64,000 nt of DNA from Sphingobacterium endophyticum (GTDB lineage: Bacteria; Bacteroidota; Bacteroidia; Sphingobacteriales; Sphingobacteriaceae). Shown here in pieces: positions 15,864 to 24,633 of this stretch; positions within the stretch are counted from its first letter, which is position 1; the number at the start of each line of letters is the position of its first letter. The stretch lies in contig NZ_SMMI01000015.1 in assembly GCF_009733535.1 (NCBI RefSeq), positions 38,062 to 102,061 of the forward strand, read 5' to 3'. The notes beneath the pieces were generated by a model that saw only the letters and a program-made list of their open reading frames with translations, had not been told where the DNA came from and ran no database searches. The translations under genes and the position numbers were made by a program.

Positions 15864-17135
15864 ATGTTGCAATTAAATTACATCCGTGAAAATCGGGACC
15901 ATGTAGTTGAAAGACTAGGAGTTAAGAATTTCAACGAAGTAGAATTGGTCGATCAGATCATTGCTTTAGATGAACAACGTCGCAAAACACAAAATCAATC
16001 TGACTCTATTGCAGCTGAGGCAAATTCGTCCGCTAAGCAAATTGGAGACTTGATGCGTCAAGGAAAGAAAGAGGAAGCTGAAGCAATTAAATCGCGATCT
16101 GCATCATATAAGGAGCAAATAAAGGAACTTACCGACTCATTAGATAAGATAGAGAAGGAATTGCATGATAAATTGATTCAATTGCCAAACCTACCTTATA
16201 AATTGGTTCCAAGTGGAGTTGCAGCAGAAGATAATGAGGTGGTTCTTGAAAATGGATCAGTTCCTCAATTGCCTGCCGGCGCAATGCCTCACTGGGAATT
16301 AGCAGCAAAATATGACATCATTGATTTTGAACTAGGTACCAAAATTACAGGTGCTGGTTTTCCTGTTTACAAAGGTAAAGGGGCTCGTTTACAACGTGGC
16401 TTGATAAACTTTTTCCTAGATGAAGCAGCAAAGATGGGTTATCGTGAGGTACAGGTTCCTATTGTAGTTAATGAAGATTCAGCATATGCTACTGGTCAGC
16501 TACCTGATAAAGAAGGACAGATGTATCATGTTGTTAATGATGATTTTTACTTAATTCCAACAGCGGAAGTTCCTATTACAAATATATATCGTGATACGAT
16601 TGTTAAAAGTGAGGATTTTCCAATTAAGCATTGTGGATATACGCCATGTTTCCGTAGGGAGGCAGGTTCTTATGGAGCGCATGTCCGTGGATTGAACAGG
16701 TTGCATCAATTTGATAAAGTTGAATTGGTACAGATTGTAAATCCTGAGAAATCTTACGAAACCCTAGAGGAAATGAGCAGTTATGTTCAATCGTTATTAC
16801 AGAAATTGGGATTGCCATATCGTGTATTACGTCTTTGTGGCGGGGATATGAGTTTTACTTCCGCTATGACTTATGATATGGAAACTTATTCTGCAGCACA
16901 AGAGCGTTGGTTAGAAGTTTCATCGGTTTCAAATTTTGAAACATATCAAGCGAATCGACTGAAAGTTCGTTTTAAAGGTGAAGATGGCAAAACTCAATTA
17001 GCACATACACTAAATGGTTCAGCATTAGCTTTACCTAGAATTGTGGCTACACTATTAGAAAATAATCAGACTGAAAAGGGAATTAAAATACCAGAAGTCT
17101 TAGTTCCATATGTCGGTTTCGAATATATCGACTAA
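15864..17135 (+). CDS. serS: Seryl-tRNA synthetase
   Basis: Charges tRNA-Ser with serine. 423 residues, normal length for the enzyme. The start was set at 15864 (MLQLNYIRENRDHVVERL), the standard serS N-terminus; the upstream extension is not conserved-looking. Seen: an N-terminal antiparallel coiled coil of about residues 30-110 that grips the tRNA, class II motif 2 as FRREAGSYG...RGLNRLHQF, and motif 3 as HTLNGSALALPRIVATLLEN. The serine site TAEVPITNIYRD is present. It is a single-gene unit with its own promoter and terminator. Confidence 0.97.
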   Translation: MLQLNYIRENRDHVVERLGVKNFNEVELVDQIIALDEQRRKTQNQSDSIAAEANSSAKQIGDLMRQGKKEEAEAIKSRSASYKEQIKELTDSLDKIEKELHDKLIQLPNLPYKLVPSGVAAEDNEVVLENGSVPQLPAGAMPHWELAAKYDIIDFELGTKITGAGFPVYKGKGARLQRGLINFFLDEAAKMGYREVQVPIVVNEDSAYATGQLPDKEGQMYHVVNDDFYLIPTAEVPITNIYRDTIVKSEDFPIKHCGYTPCFRREAGSYGAHVRGLNRLHQFDKVELVQIVNPEKSYETLEEMSSYVQSLLQKLGLPYRVLRLCGGDMSFTSAMTYDMETYSAAQERWLEVSSVSNFETYQANRLKVRFKGEDGKTQLAHTLNGSALALPRIVATLLENNQTEKGIKIPEVLVPYVGFEYID

Positions 17136-17140
17136 AAAAC

Positions 17141-17177
17141 AATAAAAAATCCCGATGAAAACTCGGGATTTTTTATT
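17141..17177 (+). terminator. Terminator after serS
   Basis: A 15-bp perfect inverted repeat (17141-17155 with 17163-17177, core ATCCCGA / TCGGGAT), 7-nt loop, ending in a T run. The A-rich left arm also lets it work for the minus-strand methyltransferase gene. Confidence 0.85.
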
Positions 17178-17212
17178 TTATATAAAGTTTATTTTTTCGT
17201 CTGATTTTGGCT

Positions 17213-17941
17213 TTAAGATTGAGAAATATCGGAAAGATCATCTTTCCTCGGTTCCATCCTGACTAAATATTGGTCATTGTCATCTTCGAATAAAATCTGT
17301 ACTACCCAATTTTCCTCATGGGCAATTTTGATCAACGTTTTTTGATCTATATAGAGCCAATTAAAGGGCTGACCAAAGTTTCCTTTGTATTCATATTGAA
17401 AATTGATTTCTCCAAAATAATGCTCAGGTCTTGGGATGCGGTATTCTTCATAGAGATATGAAATGTCAGAACTATCAAAAATTAACTGACCACGATCCGT
17501 CATTAAAGATTTGGAATGCTGAAGTAATTTTCGGAAGCCTTCGATTGTTTCTGCAATTCCGATTCCATTCATTAGAAATAGGAGGGTGTCATATTTTTTA
17601 TCGGTGAATTGAAAGAAGTCGGCATGAATAATATGTTTAACACCTCTTTTCTCCATGATTTTGCATGCAGTTTCTGATATTTCCATGGCATCCACTTCAA
17701 AACCTTTCTCCTGTAGGTAAAGAGCGTGTACCCCAGCACCGGCTCCTACATCGAGTACTTTTCCGTCGCAGAGAGATAAAGCAATATATTCCAGTTCAGG
17801 AATATCATCTTCTTCTCTAAAAAATACTTCGATTGGCATCTCTTCGATGTCGCCATAGCTGCTGTGAAGGAGCAAAGGCTCGTTAAGTTTTCCTAATCCA
17901 TGATAGTCATAAAGAGCTTCTCCGTATACGTCCCTATTCAT
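17213..17941 (-). CDS. Class I SAM-dependent methyltransferase
   Basis: A 242-residue Rossmann-fold methyltransferase. The SAM-binding motif I is VLDVGAGAGVHALYLQEKG, followed by an acidic residue at the end of strand 2 (VDAMEIS) and a motif-II-like DTLLFLMNGIGI. The substrate is unknown; small-molecule methylation is as likely as any. Its start overlaps the end of pncB by 8 bp, so the two genes are translated together. That linkage to NAD salvage is noteworthy, since nicotinate or nicotinamide methylation exists elsewhere, but nothing in the sequence proves such a role. Confidence 0.8.
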   Translation of the reverse strand: MNRDVYGEALYDYHGLGKLNEPLLLHSSYGDIEEMPIEVFFREEDDIPELEYIALSLCDGKVLDVGAGAGVHALYLQEKGFEVDAMEISETACKIMEKRGVKHIIHADFFQFTDKKYDTLLFLMNGIGIAETIEGFRKLLQHSKSLMTDRGQLIFDSSDISYLYEEYRIPRPEHYFGEINFQYEYKGNFGQPFNWLYIDQKTLIKIAHEENWVVQILFEDDNDQYLVRMEPRKDDLSDISQS

Positions 17942-19112
17942 TGGTTGGAATATTTAAAAATCGTTTTGCCATTTTAATTTCTTCTGGATCACCAGTATGT
18001 TTATTCGGTTCATCGGACAATTTGATGACCGGTGTCCATTCACCTTCATCCGGGAACGCCTCGGTCATTTTAATTACGATATTCATTCTGGCTAATCCGA
18101 CATCGTTTGTAAAATCAGTGCCTATACCGAATGAATGGCCAATTTTGCCCTGAGAGAAATTAACAATCTTAACTACTTTATCGTAGTCTAGTCCATCAGA
18201 GAATATGATTGTTTTATTCAAAGGATTAATTCCTTTGCTATTGTAATGATCAATAGTTTTTTGCGCAAACTCAATTGGATCTCCGCTGTCATGCCTAACT
18301 CCATCAAATAGTTTGCTCAATTTCTTGTCAAATTGTTTAAAGAATACTTCGGTAGTATAGGTGTCAGAGAGTGCAATTCCAAGATCGCCACGGTATACGT
18401 CGGACCAGTTTTCTAATCCCAAAAGGTTGGCCATTTTGTAGCCATATTTTGCAGCATGGAACATAAACCATTCATGGGCATGGGTGCCTATAGGTTTGGT
18501 ATGATATTTCATTGCAAAATGCACGTTGCTTGTTCCAATAAAAGTTTTTGAAGGATGGTCTTTTAATGCTTTGATGACTAAATCATGAACGGCATAAGAA
18601 TGCCTTCTTCGGGTACCAAAATCTGCAATGGTAATATTGAGCTTATCATATTTATCCATTTTGTCATTGACAATTTTCATGACTTCAGCATCGTCCACCC
18701 GCTGTTGGCCAGTCATTTCATAATAAGTTTCGCAGATTAATGCCATCAATGGGACTTCCCAAAGAATCGTTCGATACCAATAACCTTCCACTTTTACAGT
18801 TAATTCCGATCCATCTTGGGTGATTTTCACCTCATCAGGGTCATAATGGTAGCCTTGTAGAAAGTCAAAATAAGTGGGGTCGATATATGGGCACGTCTTT
18901 GCGAAAAAATTTTTCTCTGCCACCGTTAATTTTAAGTTAGCCAGTTGATTAACAGCCTCTCTTAATTTTTCAGCAAATCCTTTAGGAAATTTATGCTTTC
19001 CGCGGTTAATAAATTGATATCTCGCTTTTGCTTTTGGGAAAAGTTTTACAACTGCATATTGCATTGTAAACTTATAAAAATCATTGTCTAAAATGGAGGT
19101 GAGTTTTGCCAT
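17934..19112 (-). CDS. pncB: Nicotinate phosphoribosyltransferase
   Basis: Converts nicotinic acid and PRPP to nicotinate mononucleotide in the Preiss-Handler NAD salvage route. 392 residues, the usual bacterial length. Seen: N-terminal LDNDFYKFTMQYAV typical of PncB, the segment DFGTRRRHSYAVHD containing the regulatory/catalytic histidine region, FIGTSNVHFAMKY, and the phosphate-binding end VRHDSGDP with IIFSDGLD. The start MAKLTSILDNDFYK is unambiguous. It is the first gene of a two-gene operon with the methyltransferase. Confidence 0.95.
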   Translation of the reverse strand: MAKLTSILDNDFYKFTMQYAVVKLFPKAKARYQFINRGKHKFPKGFAEKLREAVNQLANLKLTVAEKNFFAKTCPYIDPTYFDFLQGYHYDPDEVKITQDGSELTVKVEGYWYRTILWEVPLMALICETYYEMTGQQRVDDAEVMKIVNDKMDKYDKLNITIADFGTRRRHSYAVHDLVIKALKDHPSKTFIGTSNVHFAMKYHTKPIGTHAHEWFMFHAAKYGYKMANLLGLENWSDVYRGDLGIALSDTYTTEVFFKQFDKKLSKLFDGVRHDSGDPIEFAQKTIDHYNSKGINPLNKTIIFSDGLDYDKVVKIVNFSQGKIGHSFGIGTDFTNDVGLARMNIVIKMTEAFPDEGEWTPVIKLSDEPNKHTGDPEEIKMAKRFLNIPTNE

Positions 19113-19194
19113 TCCTTTTTAAAATTTTGCTAGTGCTTTATTGAAGTTAACAAAAAGCAGGCACAAAAATGCTTTTTTATATACAACAAAGCAA

Positions 19195-19222
19195 AGGCGG
19201 ATTGAATATTTTCAACCCGCCT
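19195..19222 (-). terminator. Hairpin downstream of the DUF6600 gene
   Basis: AGGCGGATTGAA (19195-19206) pairs with TTCAACCCGCCT (19211-19222) with one mismatch and a 4-nt loop. It follows the minus-strand DUF6600 gene; the T tail is interrupted, so termination strength is uncertain. Confidence 0.6.
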
Positions 19223-19251
19223 AAACAATTTGTTTCAACTAAATATAAATT

Positions 19252-20787
19252 TTATCCTCTATTTCCTCTGCCATTTCCGCGTTCTGAGCGTTGGCTAGAC
19301 TGAGGTCTTGCTTGACCTCTAGATTCATTTCTTGAACTACGTTCAACTGAAGGACGACTTTGACTAGCACCCGAACTGCGAGTTTGGAAAACTCTGTTTT
19401 GTTGTTGAGGACGTTGTTGTTCTGCTCTTGGTTGACGTTGTTGTCTTTGCGGAGCAGATGATCTCTCTTGCCTGCGGTTCATTGATTCGTTTCCAGAGGG
19501 TCTTGAACTTCTGTTCATAGACTCATTTCTAGTTGGACGAGAACTCCTGTTCATCGATTCGTTTCCAGAAGGCCTAGAACTGCGGTTCATTGACTCATTT
19601 CTAGTTGGACGAGAACTTCTGTTCATCGATTCGTTTCCAGAAGGTCTAGAACTGCGGTTCATTGACTCATTTCTAGATGGACGAGAACTTCTGTTCATCG
19701 ACTCATTTCTAGAAGAACGATCCATTGACACTCGACCTCTAGATTCAGGTTGACGACCTGTATTGCTGTTCCTATTGGAATTCCCACGATCTACTCTTTC
19801 AGTACGTGAGTTTCCACGTGTTGCTTCTCGATTACTTCTATTTGAGTTTCCGTTTCCAATATGCATTTCACGTTGACCATTGGCATTACGTGTAATTTTG
19901 TAATCGCCATTATTTCTGTCATTGTTGCTGCGACCAGACGATCTACCGTTTTCTAAACGGCTTGTAGATTGTCTGTTGTTATTGGAGCGAGAATTACGAT
20001 TATTATCTATTCTATCGTTGTTTCTTCCATTGCTTCTGCTGGTAACTGCACGATCATTTCTATTGTTTCTGTCAGGACGATACATAGAAACTGAACTGCG
20101 GTTTACACGAGATGCTCCACGTCTATTATCGAAACTTACGTTTCTGACATCAACCCTTCTACCAATATGTCTTTCGATATCACGTCGAGCAGGGCCACCA
20201 TAGTAACGGTTGTTATTTACAATGTAAGTATTGTTAATGATTGTCGTATTGTTATAAATATTGCGACGACCATAAGACCAATGTCTGTCCATATAGCGAT
20301 CATAGATTCGAGTTGTAGGAATAAATACCCACAAATCTAAAGGTAAACCTATATTCACAGTCACGCTTATACCAGGTCTCATTGGAGCCCAACCGTAATA
20401 TCCGCCACCTGAGCGCCAGTCTACCCAAGCTGGTCCCCATTCATAACCAGGAACCCAAGCCCAACCTCTATGCGGTCTGTGTACCCAACGGCCATAATGA
20501 AAAGGTGCCCAACCCCAATCGTAGTTTGATACCCATGTATTACCATATTCAGTCATAGTCCAGTATCCGTTTGAACCGTAGGGTCTGAAATCGTCACCTT
20601 CGTTAGGATACCATACATCACCATATTCTTCATCACGGTCCCAATCACCATAAGGGTCAAGTTCTTCGTGAAAAACATCGAAATCAACATCATCATAGCC
20701 TTGTGCTGAAGCGGGCTTGATGCTAAACATTCCTATCATCATAAATAAGAATGCTGTGAATATTGTGGATGTTTTCAAATTTTTCAT
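19252..20787 (-). CDS. Secreted DUF6600-type protein with Arg/Ser/Asn-rich repeat tail
   Basis: A 511-residue exported protein. A signal peptide (about residues 1-28, cleaved near ASAQ) is followed by the DUF6600-like region (residues about 40-150) with the typical tryptophan/tyrosine spacing: LDPYGDWD, WTMTEYGNTWVSN, WGWAPFHYGRWV, WAWVPGYEWGPAWVDWR. From about residue 190 it becomes low-complexity, rich in Arg, Asn and Ser, ending with seven copies of a 12-residue unit (core NESMNRSSRP) and a Gln/Arg-rich tail. The tail is strongly basic and probably disordered, so binding to a polyanion such as lipopolysaccharide, DNA or polysaccharide is possible, but that is inference. Stands alone in its own transcription unit. 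Confidence 0.8.
   Translation of the reverse strand: MKNLKTSTIFTAFLFMMIGMFSIKPASAQGYDDVDFDVFHEELDPYGDWDRDEEYGDVWYPNEGDDFRPYGSNGYWTMTEYGNTWVSNYDWGWAPFHYGRWVHRPHRGWAWVPGYEWGPAWVDWRSGGGYYGWAPMRPGISVTVNIGLPLDLWVFIPTTRIYDRYMDRHWSYGRRNIYNNTTIINNTYIVNNNRYYGGPARRDIERHIGRRVDVRNVSFDNRRGASRVNRSSVSMYRPDRNNRNDRAVTSRSNGRNNDRIDNNRNSRSNNNRQSTSRLENGRSSGRSNNDRNNGDYKITRNANGQREMHIGNGNSNRSNREATRGNSRTERVDRGNSNRNSNTGRQPESRGRVSMDRSSRNESMNRSSRPSRNESMNRSSRPSGNESMNRSSRPTRNESMNRSSRPSGNESMNRSSRPTRNESMNRSSRPSGNESMNRRQERSSAPQRQQRQPRAEQQRPQQQNRVFQTRSSGASQSRPSVERSSRNESRGQARPQSSQRSERGNGRGNRG
19478..19729 (-). repeat. Seven tandem 36-bp coding repeats
   Basis: Seven copies of a 36-bp unit lie end to end inside the DUF6600 gene and encode NESMNRSSRP-type 12-mers. 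Copies alternate between an SGN and a TRN version, giving a 72-bp higher-order unit, which points to expansion by a two-unit step. There are no spacers, so this is not CRISPR. Confidence 0.9.
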
Positions 20788-20943
20788 ATGTCAACAAGTT
20801 AAAGTTTACACCATAATTTGTACGTATGACATAACGATTTAAGAAAAGGTTTAATTGTATAATTATTTTGTCAAACTTTTTCCATAGAACTGATGTTTCT
20901 GCTAATAATGGATACTGTTTCCGAATGGATATAAGAATTTTTG

Positions 20944-20951
20944 TACATTTG
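20944..20951 (+). promoter_or_regulatory. Putative -7 element upstream of the MCE operon
   Basis: TACATTTG at 20944-20951 fits TAnnTTTG. No TTTG sits exactly 19 bp upstream, so only the -7 part is supported. The operon start codon is 55 bp downstream. Confidence 0.35.
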
Positions 20952-21005
20952 CCTCGAATTATTTCTAAATTTTAAAAAGGAAATATACGTTAATAAAGAC
21001 TGTTA

Positions 21006-21764
21006 ATGGCTAAGAAAATTGAGACCTTATTACTAGAGTTTGCGAAGATTCATCGTTTTTTGATGCGTTTTTTTCGTGAAGTGGTAAGTCCCCCATACGA
21101 GTTTAAAGAGATCATCAGACAATGTTATGAAATTGGTTGGAAATCCTTTCCATTAATTAGTTTAACTGGATTTATCGTAGGATTTGTATTTACCAAACAA
21201 TCAAGACCTTCCTTAGAAGAGTTCGGAGCAGCATCTTGGCTACCGGCATTAATATCGATAGCTATTGTTCGTGCCCTGGCACCTTTGGTTACGGCATTAA
21301 TAGCATCGGGTAAGGTAGGTTCTCAAATCGGGGCAGAACTTAGTTCTATGAACGTTACTGAACAGATCGATGCCATGGAAGTTTCTGGTACAAATCCATT
21401 TAAATTCTTGATTGTTAGTAGAATTATTGCTACAACTACAATGATTCCTGTACTTTGTTTTTATGTTGCCGGAATTGGTTTGGCGGGTGGATATTTGAGT
21501 ATTATTTCAAAGGATCAATTGAGCATTTTGAGCTTTATTACGCAAGTATTTGAGGCGATTGCTCCCAAAGATATTTTTGCAATGGTATTTCGTGCCATTG
21601 TATTTGGTTTTACCATTGGATTCGTTAGTACCTATGTTGGATATTATTCTTCTAAAGGTACGGAAGGTGTAGGTAAGGCAGCAAATAGTGCAGTAGTTGC
21701 TTCGATGTTTATTGTATTCATTGAAGAGCTATTGATTGTTCAGGTTCTAGCTTTAATGGGATAA
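21006..21764 (+). CDS. mlaE: MlaE-family ABC transporter permease
   Basis: Inner membrane permease of an MCE-type lipid transporter, 252 residues. Seen: an amphipathic N-terminal helix, then hydrophobic segments with the MlaE signature (ALAPLVTALIASGKVGSQIGAELSSM, where the Glu-Leu and glycines are conserved) and TEQIDAMEVSGTNPF. It is followed by the ATPase gene after 5 bp and the MCE gene after another 8 bp. The complex would move phospholipids between inner and outer membrane; direction cannot be told from sequence. No mlaB or mlaC homologue lies next to it, as is common outside Proteobacteria. Confidence 0.93.
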   Translation: MAKKIETLLLEFAKIHRFLMRFFREVVSPPYEFKEIIRQCYEIGWKSFPLISLTGFIVGFVFTKQSRPSLEEFGAASWLPALISIAIVRALAPLVTALIASGKVGSQIGAELSSMNVTEQIDAMEVSGTNPFKFLIVSRIIATTTMIPVLCFYVAGIGLAGGYLSIISKDQLSILSFITQVFEAIAPKDIFAMVFRAIVFGFTIGFVSTYVGYYSSKGTEGVGKAANSAVVASMFIVFIEELLIVQVLALMG

Positions 21765-21769
21765 TTGAT

Positions 21770-22546
21770 ATGGAACAAAAGAAGCCGGTAAATATTAATT
21801 ATGACGACATCGTAATCGATGTTGAAGGAGTGAGTAAGTCATTTGGTGACTTACATGTGCTTCGTAATGTTGACCTGGATTTATATAATGGCGAGAACTT
21901 AGTGGTTTTGGGTAGGTCTGGTACAGGTAAATCTGTACTGATTAAATTGATCTCAGGACTACTTAAGCCTGATTCTGGAAATATTACAGTCTTGGGTGAA
22001 GTTGTTAACCAATTAAATGAGAAGGAACTTCGTGCCCTGCGTTTAAAGATTGGTTTTTCATTTCAAAACAGTGCATTGTACGATAGTATGACGGTCCGTG
22101 AAAATCTTGAGTTTCCATTAGTTCGAAACAAGAGAAACCTGACTAGGGTAGAGATTAACCATGAGGTTGAAGATGTTTTGGATGGTGTAGGGTTGTTGAG
22201 AACAATCAACCAGATGCCCTCAGAACTTTCAGGAGGTCAGAGGAAAAGGATTGGTATTGCCCGGACATTGATTCTAAGACCGGACATTATGATGTACGAC
22301 GAACCGACTGCAGGACTGGATCCTATTACTTGTTTGGATATTAATAGCTTGATCAATGAAGTTCAAGAAAGATATCAGACATCATCTATTATCATTACCC
22401 ATGATTTAGCCTGTGCAAAAATGGTTGGAGATCGGGTAGCGATGCTATTGGATGGTAAGTTTGAAAGAGTGGGTAAATTCTCGGAAATCTTTGATACAGA
22501 AGATACGAGAGTGAAGCCTTTTTATGATTATAATTTTATAGTTTAA
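21770..22546 (+). CDS. mlaF: MlaF-like ABC transporter ATP-binding protein
   Basis: ATPase subunit of the MCE lipid transporter, 258 residues. Seen: Walker A GRSGTGKS, Q-loop region GFSFQNSALYDSMTVREN with the family-typical ALYDSMTV, ABC signature LSGGQRKRIGIARTL, Walker B IMMYDEPTAGLD and switch His in IIITHDL. The C-terminal extension after the His loop ends FYDYNFIV and may contact the permease. It lies between mlaE and mlaD in an evident operon. Confidence 0.94.
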   Translation: MEQKKPVNINYDDIVIDVEGVSKSFGDLHVLRNVDLDLYNGENLVVLGRSGTGKSVLIKLISGLLKPDSGNITVLGEVVNQLNEKELRALRLKIGFSFQNSALYDSMTVRENLEFPLVRNKRNLTRVEINHEVEDVLDGVGLLRTINQMPSELSGGQRKRIGIARTLILRPDIMMYDEPTAGLDPITCLDINSLINEVQERYQTSSIIITHDLACAKMVGDRVAMLLDGKFERVGKFSEIFDTEDTRVKPFYDYNFIV

Positions 22547-22554
22547 CGAGATAT

Positions 22555-23547
22555 ATGGCAGCATCAGAAAGAAAACGATCGATAATAGTTGGATTGTTTA
22601 CCTTCATCGGATTAATCATCTTGGTTGCAGGGATTTTAGTAATTGGAACACAGCAGAACAAATTTTCGAAAAACCTAACCGTAACGACTTATTTTAAGGA
22701 TGTGAAAGGATTAAAGGTTGGAAATAATGTTTGGTTTTCAGGGGTTAAGGTTGGGATTATCAAAGAAATTGGATTTGAGAGCGTTGAGAATGTTCGCGTA
22801 ATCATGAATGTTGAAGAGAAATCCAGCAAGTTCATTCGCAAAGACGTTATTGCCACTTTAAGTTCAGATGGATTAATTGGTAATGCAATCATTAGTTTGG
22901 TTGGAGGTACTGAATCGTTTCCACAAATTAAGGATGGAGATGAGATTAAATCTGGGGTATCTGGAGGTATGGACGCTATGTTAGCGACCCTACAGGTCAA
23001 CAATGAAAACCTAGTTGAGATTACGAAGAATTTTGCTGCATTATCCAAAAACCTATTGGAAGGTAAGGGTGCGGTTGGAGCGATGATGACGGATGAAACC
23101 ATTGCTAATAATTTAAAGCAATCTGTTTCCTCTTTAAATGGTACAATGACTCAGGCGAATCAAGCTGTAAATAATTTGGTAACATTAACAAATAAATTAA
23201 ACAGTAATCAAGGTTTAATTCATGAGTTATCAACGGATACAGCTGTTTTTGCGAGCTTAAGAGAATCTGCAGCACAGTTGCAAGGAGTAACTCAAACGGC
23301 TTCTGCATTGATGTCAAATCTTAATCAAACAACTGAAAGGCTGAATGACAAAGACAATGCAATTGGTGTTTTGACAAATGATCCTGAAGCTGCAAATGAA
23401 ATAAAGCAGATTCTTAAAAATTTAAACTTGAGCACTGAGAAGCTGGATCAAAATATGGAGGCTTTGCAGAGTAACTTTTTATTAAGAGGATTCTTTAAGA
23501 AAAAAGCTAAGGAAGAGGCAGAAGCTGCAAAGGATTCTATCAACTAA
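22555..23547 (+). CDS. mlaD: MlaD-type MCE domain protein
   Basis: Periplasmic substrate-binding component anchored to the inner membrane, 330 residues. Seen: one N-terminal transmembrane helix (about 11-31, VGLFTFIGLIILVAGILVIG), one MCE domain (about 40-120, with FKDVKGLKVGNNVWFSGVKVG and DGLIGNAIISLVGG), and a long helical C-terminal part (about 150-310) rich in Asn, Gln, Ala and Leu that would form a coiled coil or tunnel-like needle. One MCE domain per chain implies a hexameric ring as in E. coli MlaD. Last gene of the operon, followed by a terminator. Confidence 0.93.
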   Translation: MAASERKRSIIVGLFTFIGLIILVAGILVIGTQQNKFSKNLTVTTYFKDVKGLKVGNNVWFSGVKVGIIKEIGFESVENVRVIMNVEEKSSKFIRKDVIATLSSDGLIGNAIISLVGGTESFPQIKDGDEIKSGVSGGMDAMLATLQVNNENLVEITKNFAALSKNLLEGKGAVGAMMTDETIANNLKQSVSSLNGTMTQANQAVNNLVTLTNKLNSNQGLIHELSTDTAVFASLRESAAQLQGVTQTASALMSNLNQTTERLNDKDNAIGVLTNDPEAANEIKQILKNLNLSTEKLDQNMEALQSNFLLRGFFKKKAKEEAEAAKDSIN

Positions 23548-23573
23548 ATTGAATAATCTTTTAAAATAATATG

Positions 23574-23600
23574 AAGCGTCTGCTAAGGACGCTTTTTTTA
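23574..23600 (+). terminator. Terminator after the MCE operon
   Basis: Stem AAGCGTC (23574-23580) with GACGCTT (23588-23594), 7-nt loop, then a run of seven T. Confidence 0.85.
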
Positions 23601-23608
23601 TAATTGAT

Positions 23609-24310
23609 ATGAGTATTACAGACCAAGATGTCCTTTACGAGGACAATCATTTTATAGCAATCAATAAGCGTGGTGGCGATATCGTGCAAGTGGATGTTTC
23701 GGGAGACCTCTCCATGGAAGATATGGTAAAGGAATACTTGGCTAAGAAATATAACAAGCCAAACGCTGCATTTCTAGGAGTTATCCACCGCTTGGATAGG
23801 CCGGTAAGTGGAATGATATTATTTGCAAAAACTAGCAAAGGATTAGACCGTATGAACCGATTGTTCCATGATCGTAAAGTACAGAAAACATATTTGGCGT
23901 TAGTAAGGGAAAAACCTCCTCAATCAAAAGGTACATTAAAGAACTGGTTGCTTCGCGACAGAAAGAAAATGATTACTAAAGCATATGACCGTGAAGTGAA
24001 GAATGGAAGTTTTGCGGAGTTGACTTATGAAGTAGTAGGACAATTAGAAGGTTATTATCTTTTGAAAGTAAACCCAGTGACTGGGAGAACGCATCAGATC
24101 CGAAGCCAATTAGCTTTTATGGGTTGTCCAATAGTAGGTGACAATAAATATGGTTATCAGCGTGGAAGCCACAGAAGGACTATTTGTCTGCATTCGAGGT
24201 CACTAAGTTTTGTCCATCCAATTAAAGAAGAAGATATGATCATTAAAGCTCCTTTGCCAGAAGATGGGTTTTGGGAGAAATTTAATGTGTTGCTAAAAGG
24301 AAACATATAA
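23609..24310 (+). CDS. RluA family RNA pseudouridine synthase
   Basis: Isomerises uridine to pseudouridine in rRNA or tRNA. 233 residues, without the S4 domain, so resembling short RluA/TruC-like members. The catalytic motif is HRLDRPVSG, with the catalytic Asp in the second position of LDR; downstream are KTYLALV and GRTHQIRSQLAFMGCPIVGD, both characteristic. Starts 9 bp after the terminator of the MCE operon and stops 32 bp before a small membrane protein gene. RNA target not assignable. Confidence 0.92.
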   Translation: MSITDQDVLYEDNHFIAINKRGGDIVQVDVSGDLSMEDMVKEYLAKKYNKPNAAFLGVIHRLDRPVSGMILFAKTSKGLDRMNRLFHDRKVQKTYLALVREKPPQSKGTLKNWLLRDRKKMITKAYDREVKNGSFAELTYEVVGQLEGYYLLKVNPVTGRTHQIRSQLAFMGCPIVGDNKYGYQRGSHRRTICLHSRSLSFVHPIKEEDMIIKAPLPEDGFWEKFNVLLKGNI

Positions 24311-24342
24311 GAAAATTGGTATAATAACGTTAACTTTGCAAT

Positions 24343-24630
24343 ATGAGTTTCGTTCATAAGTTCAGATTAAGTTTATTCGCTACGGTGTTGATTTTGACAT
24401 TGTTAGCGATGCCAAGCATAAGCTCGGCACAATGTGCTATGTGTTCATTAAATGCTGAAAACAGCACCCAAGATGGCAATACACAAGGAAAAGGCTTAAA
24501 TGATGGTATTTTATTTTTATTAGCCATGCCCTTTATGATTGCTGCTGGTGTTGGTTTCTTATGGTATAAGAAATATAGAAATACTGGACATCAAGAAACA
24601 ATTTCAATCGCTAAACCTTCTGAAGATTAA
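24343..24630 (+). CDS. Small secreted or membrane protein with CxxC motif
   Basis: A 95-residue protein of unknown function. A signal peptide (about residues 1-29, cleavage near SSAQ) is followed by CAMCSLNAE, a short acidic and Gly/Asn-rich stretch, one transmembrane segment (about 55-73, ILFLLAMPFMIAAGVGFLWY) and a short basic cytosolic tail. The CxxC directly after the signal peptide may be a redox or metal site. Similar small QCAMC proteins occur in Bacteroidota (recollection). Only 3 bp separate it from the DUF983 gene, so they are likely co-expressed. Confidence 0.7.
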   Translation: MSFVHKFRLSLFATVLILTLLAMPSISSAQCAMCSLNAENSTQDGNTQGKGLNDGILFLLAMPFMIAAGVGFLWYKKYRNTGHQETISIAKPSED

Positions 24631-24633
24631 AGT

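Noticed and set aside
19478..19729. CRISPR-like 36-bp repeat array
   Set aside because: The units are contiguous without spacers and lie in frame inside a coding gene.
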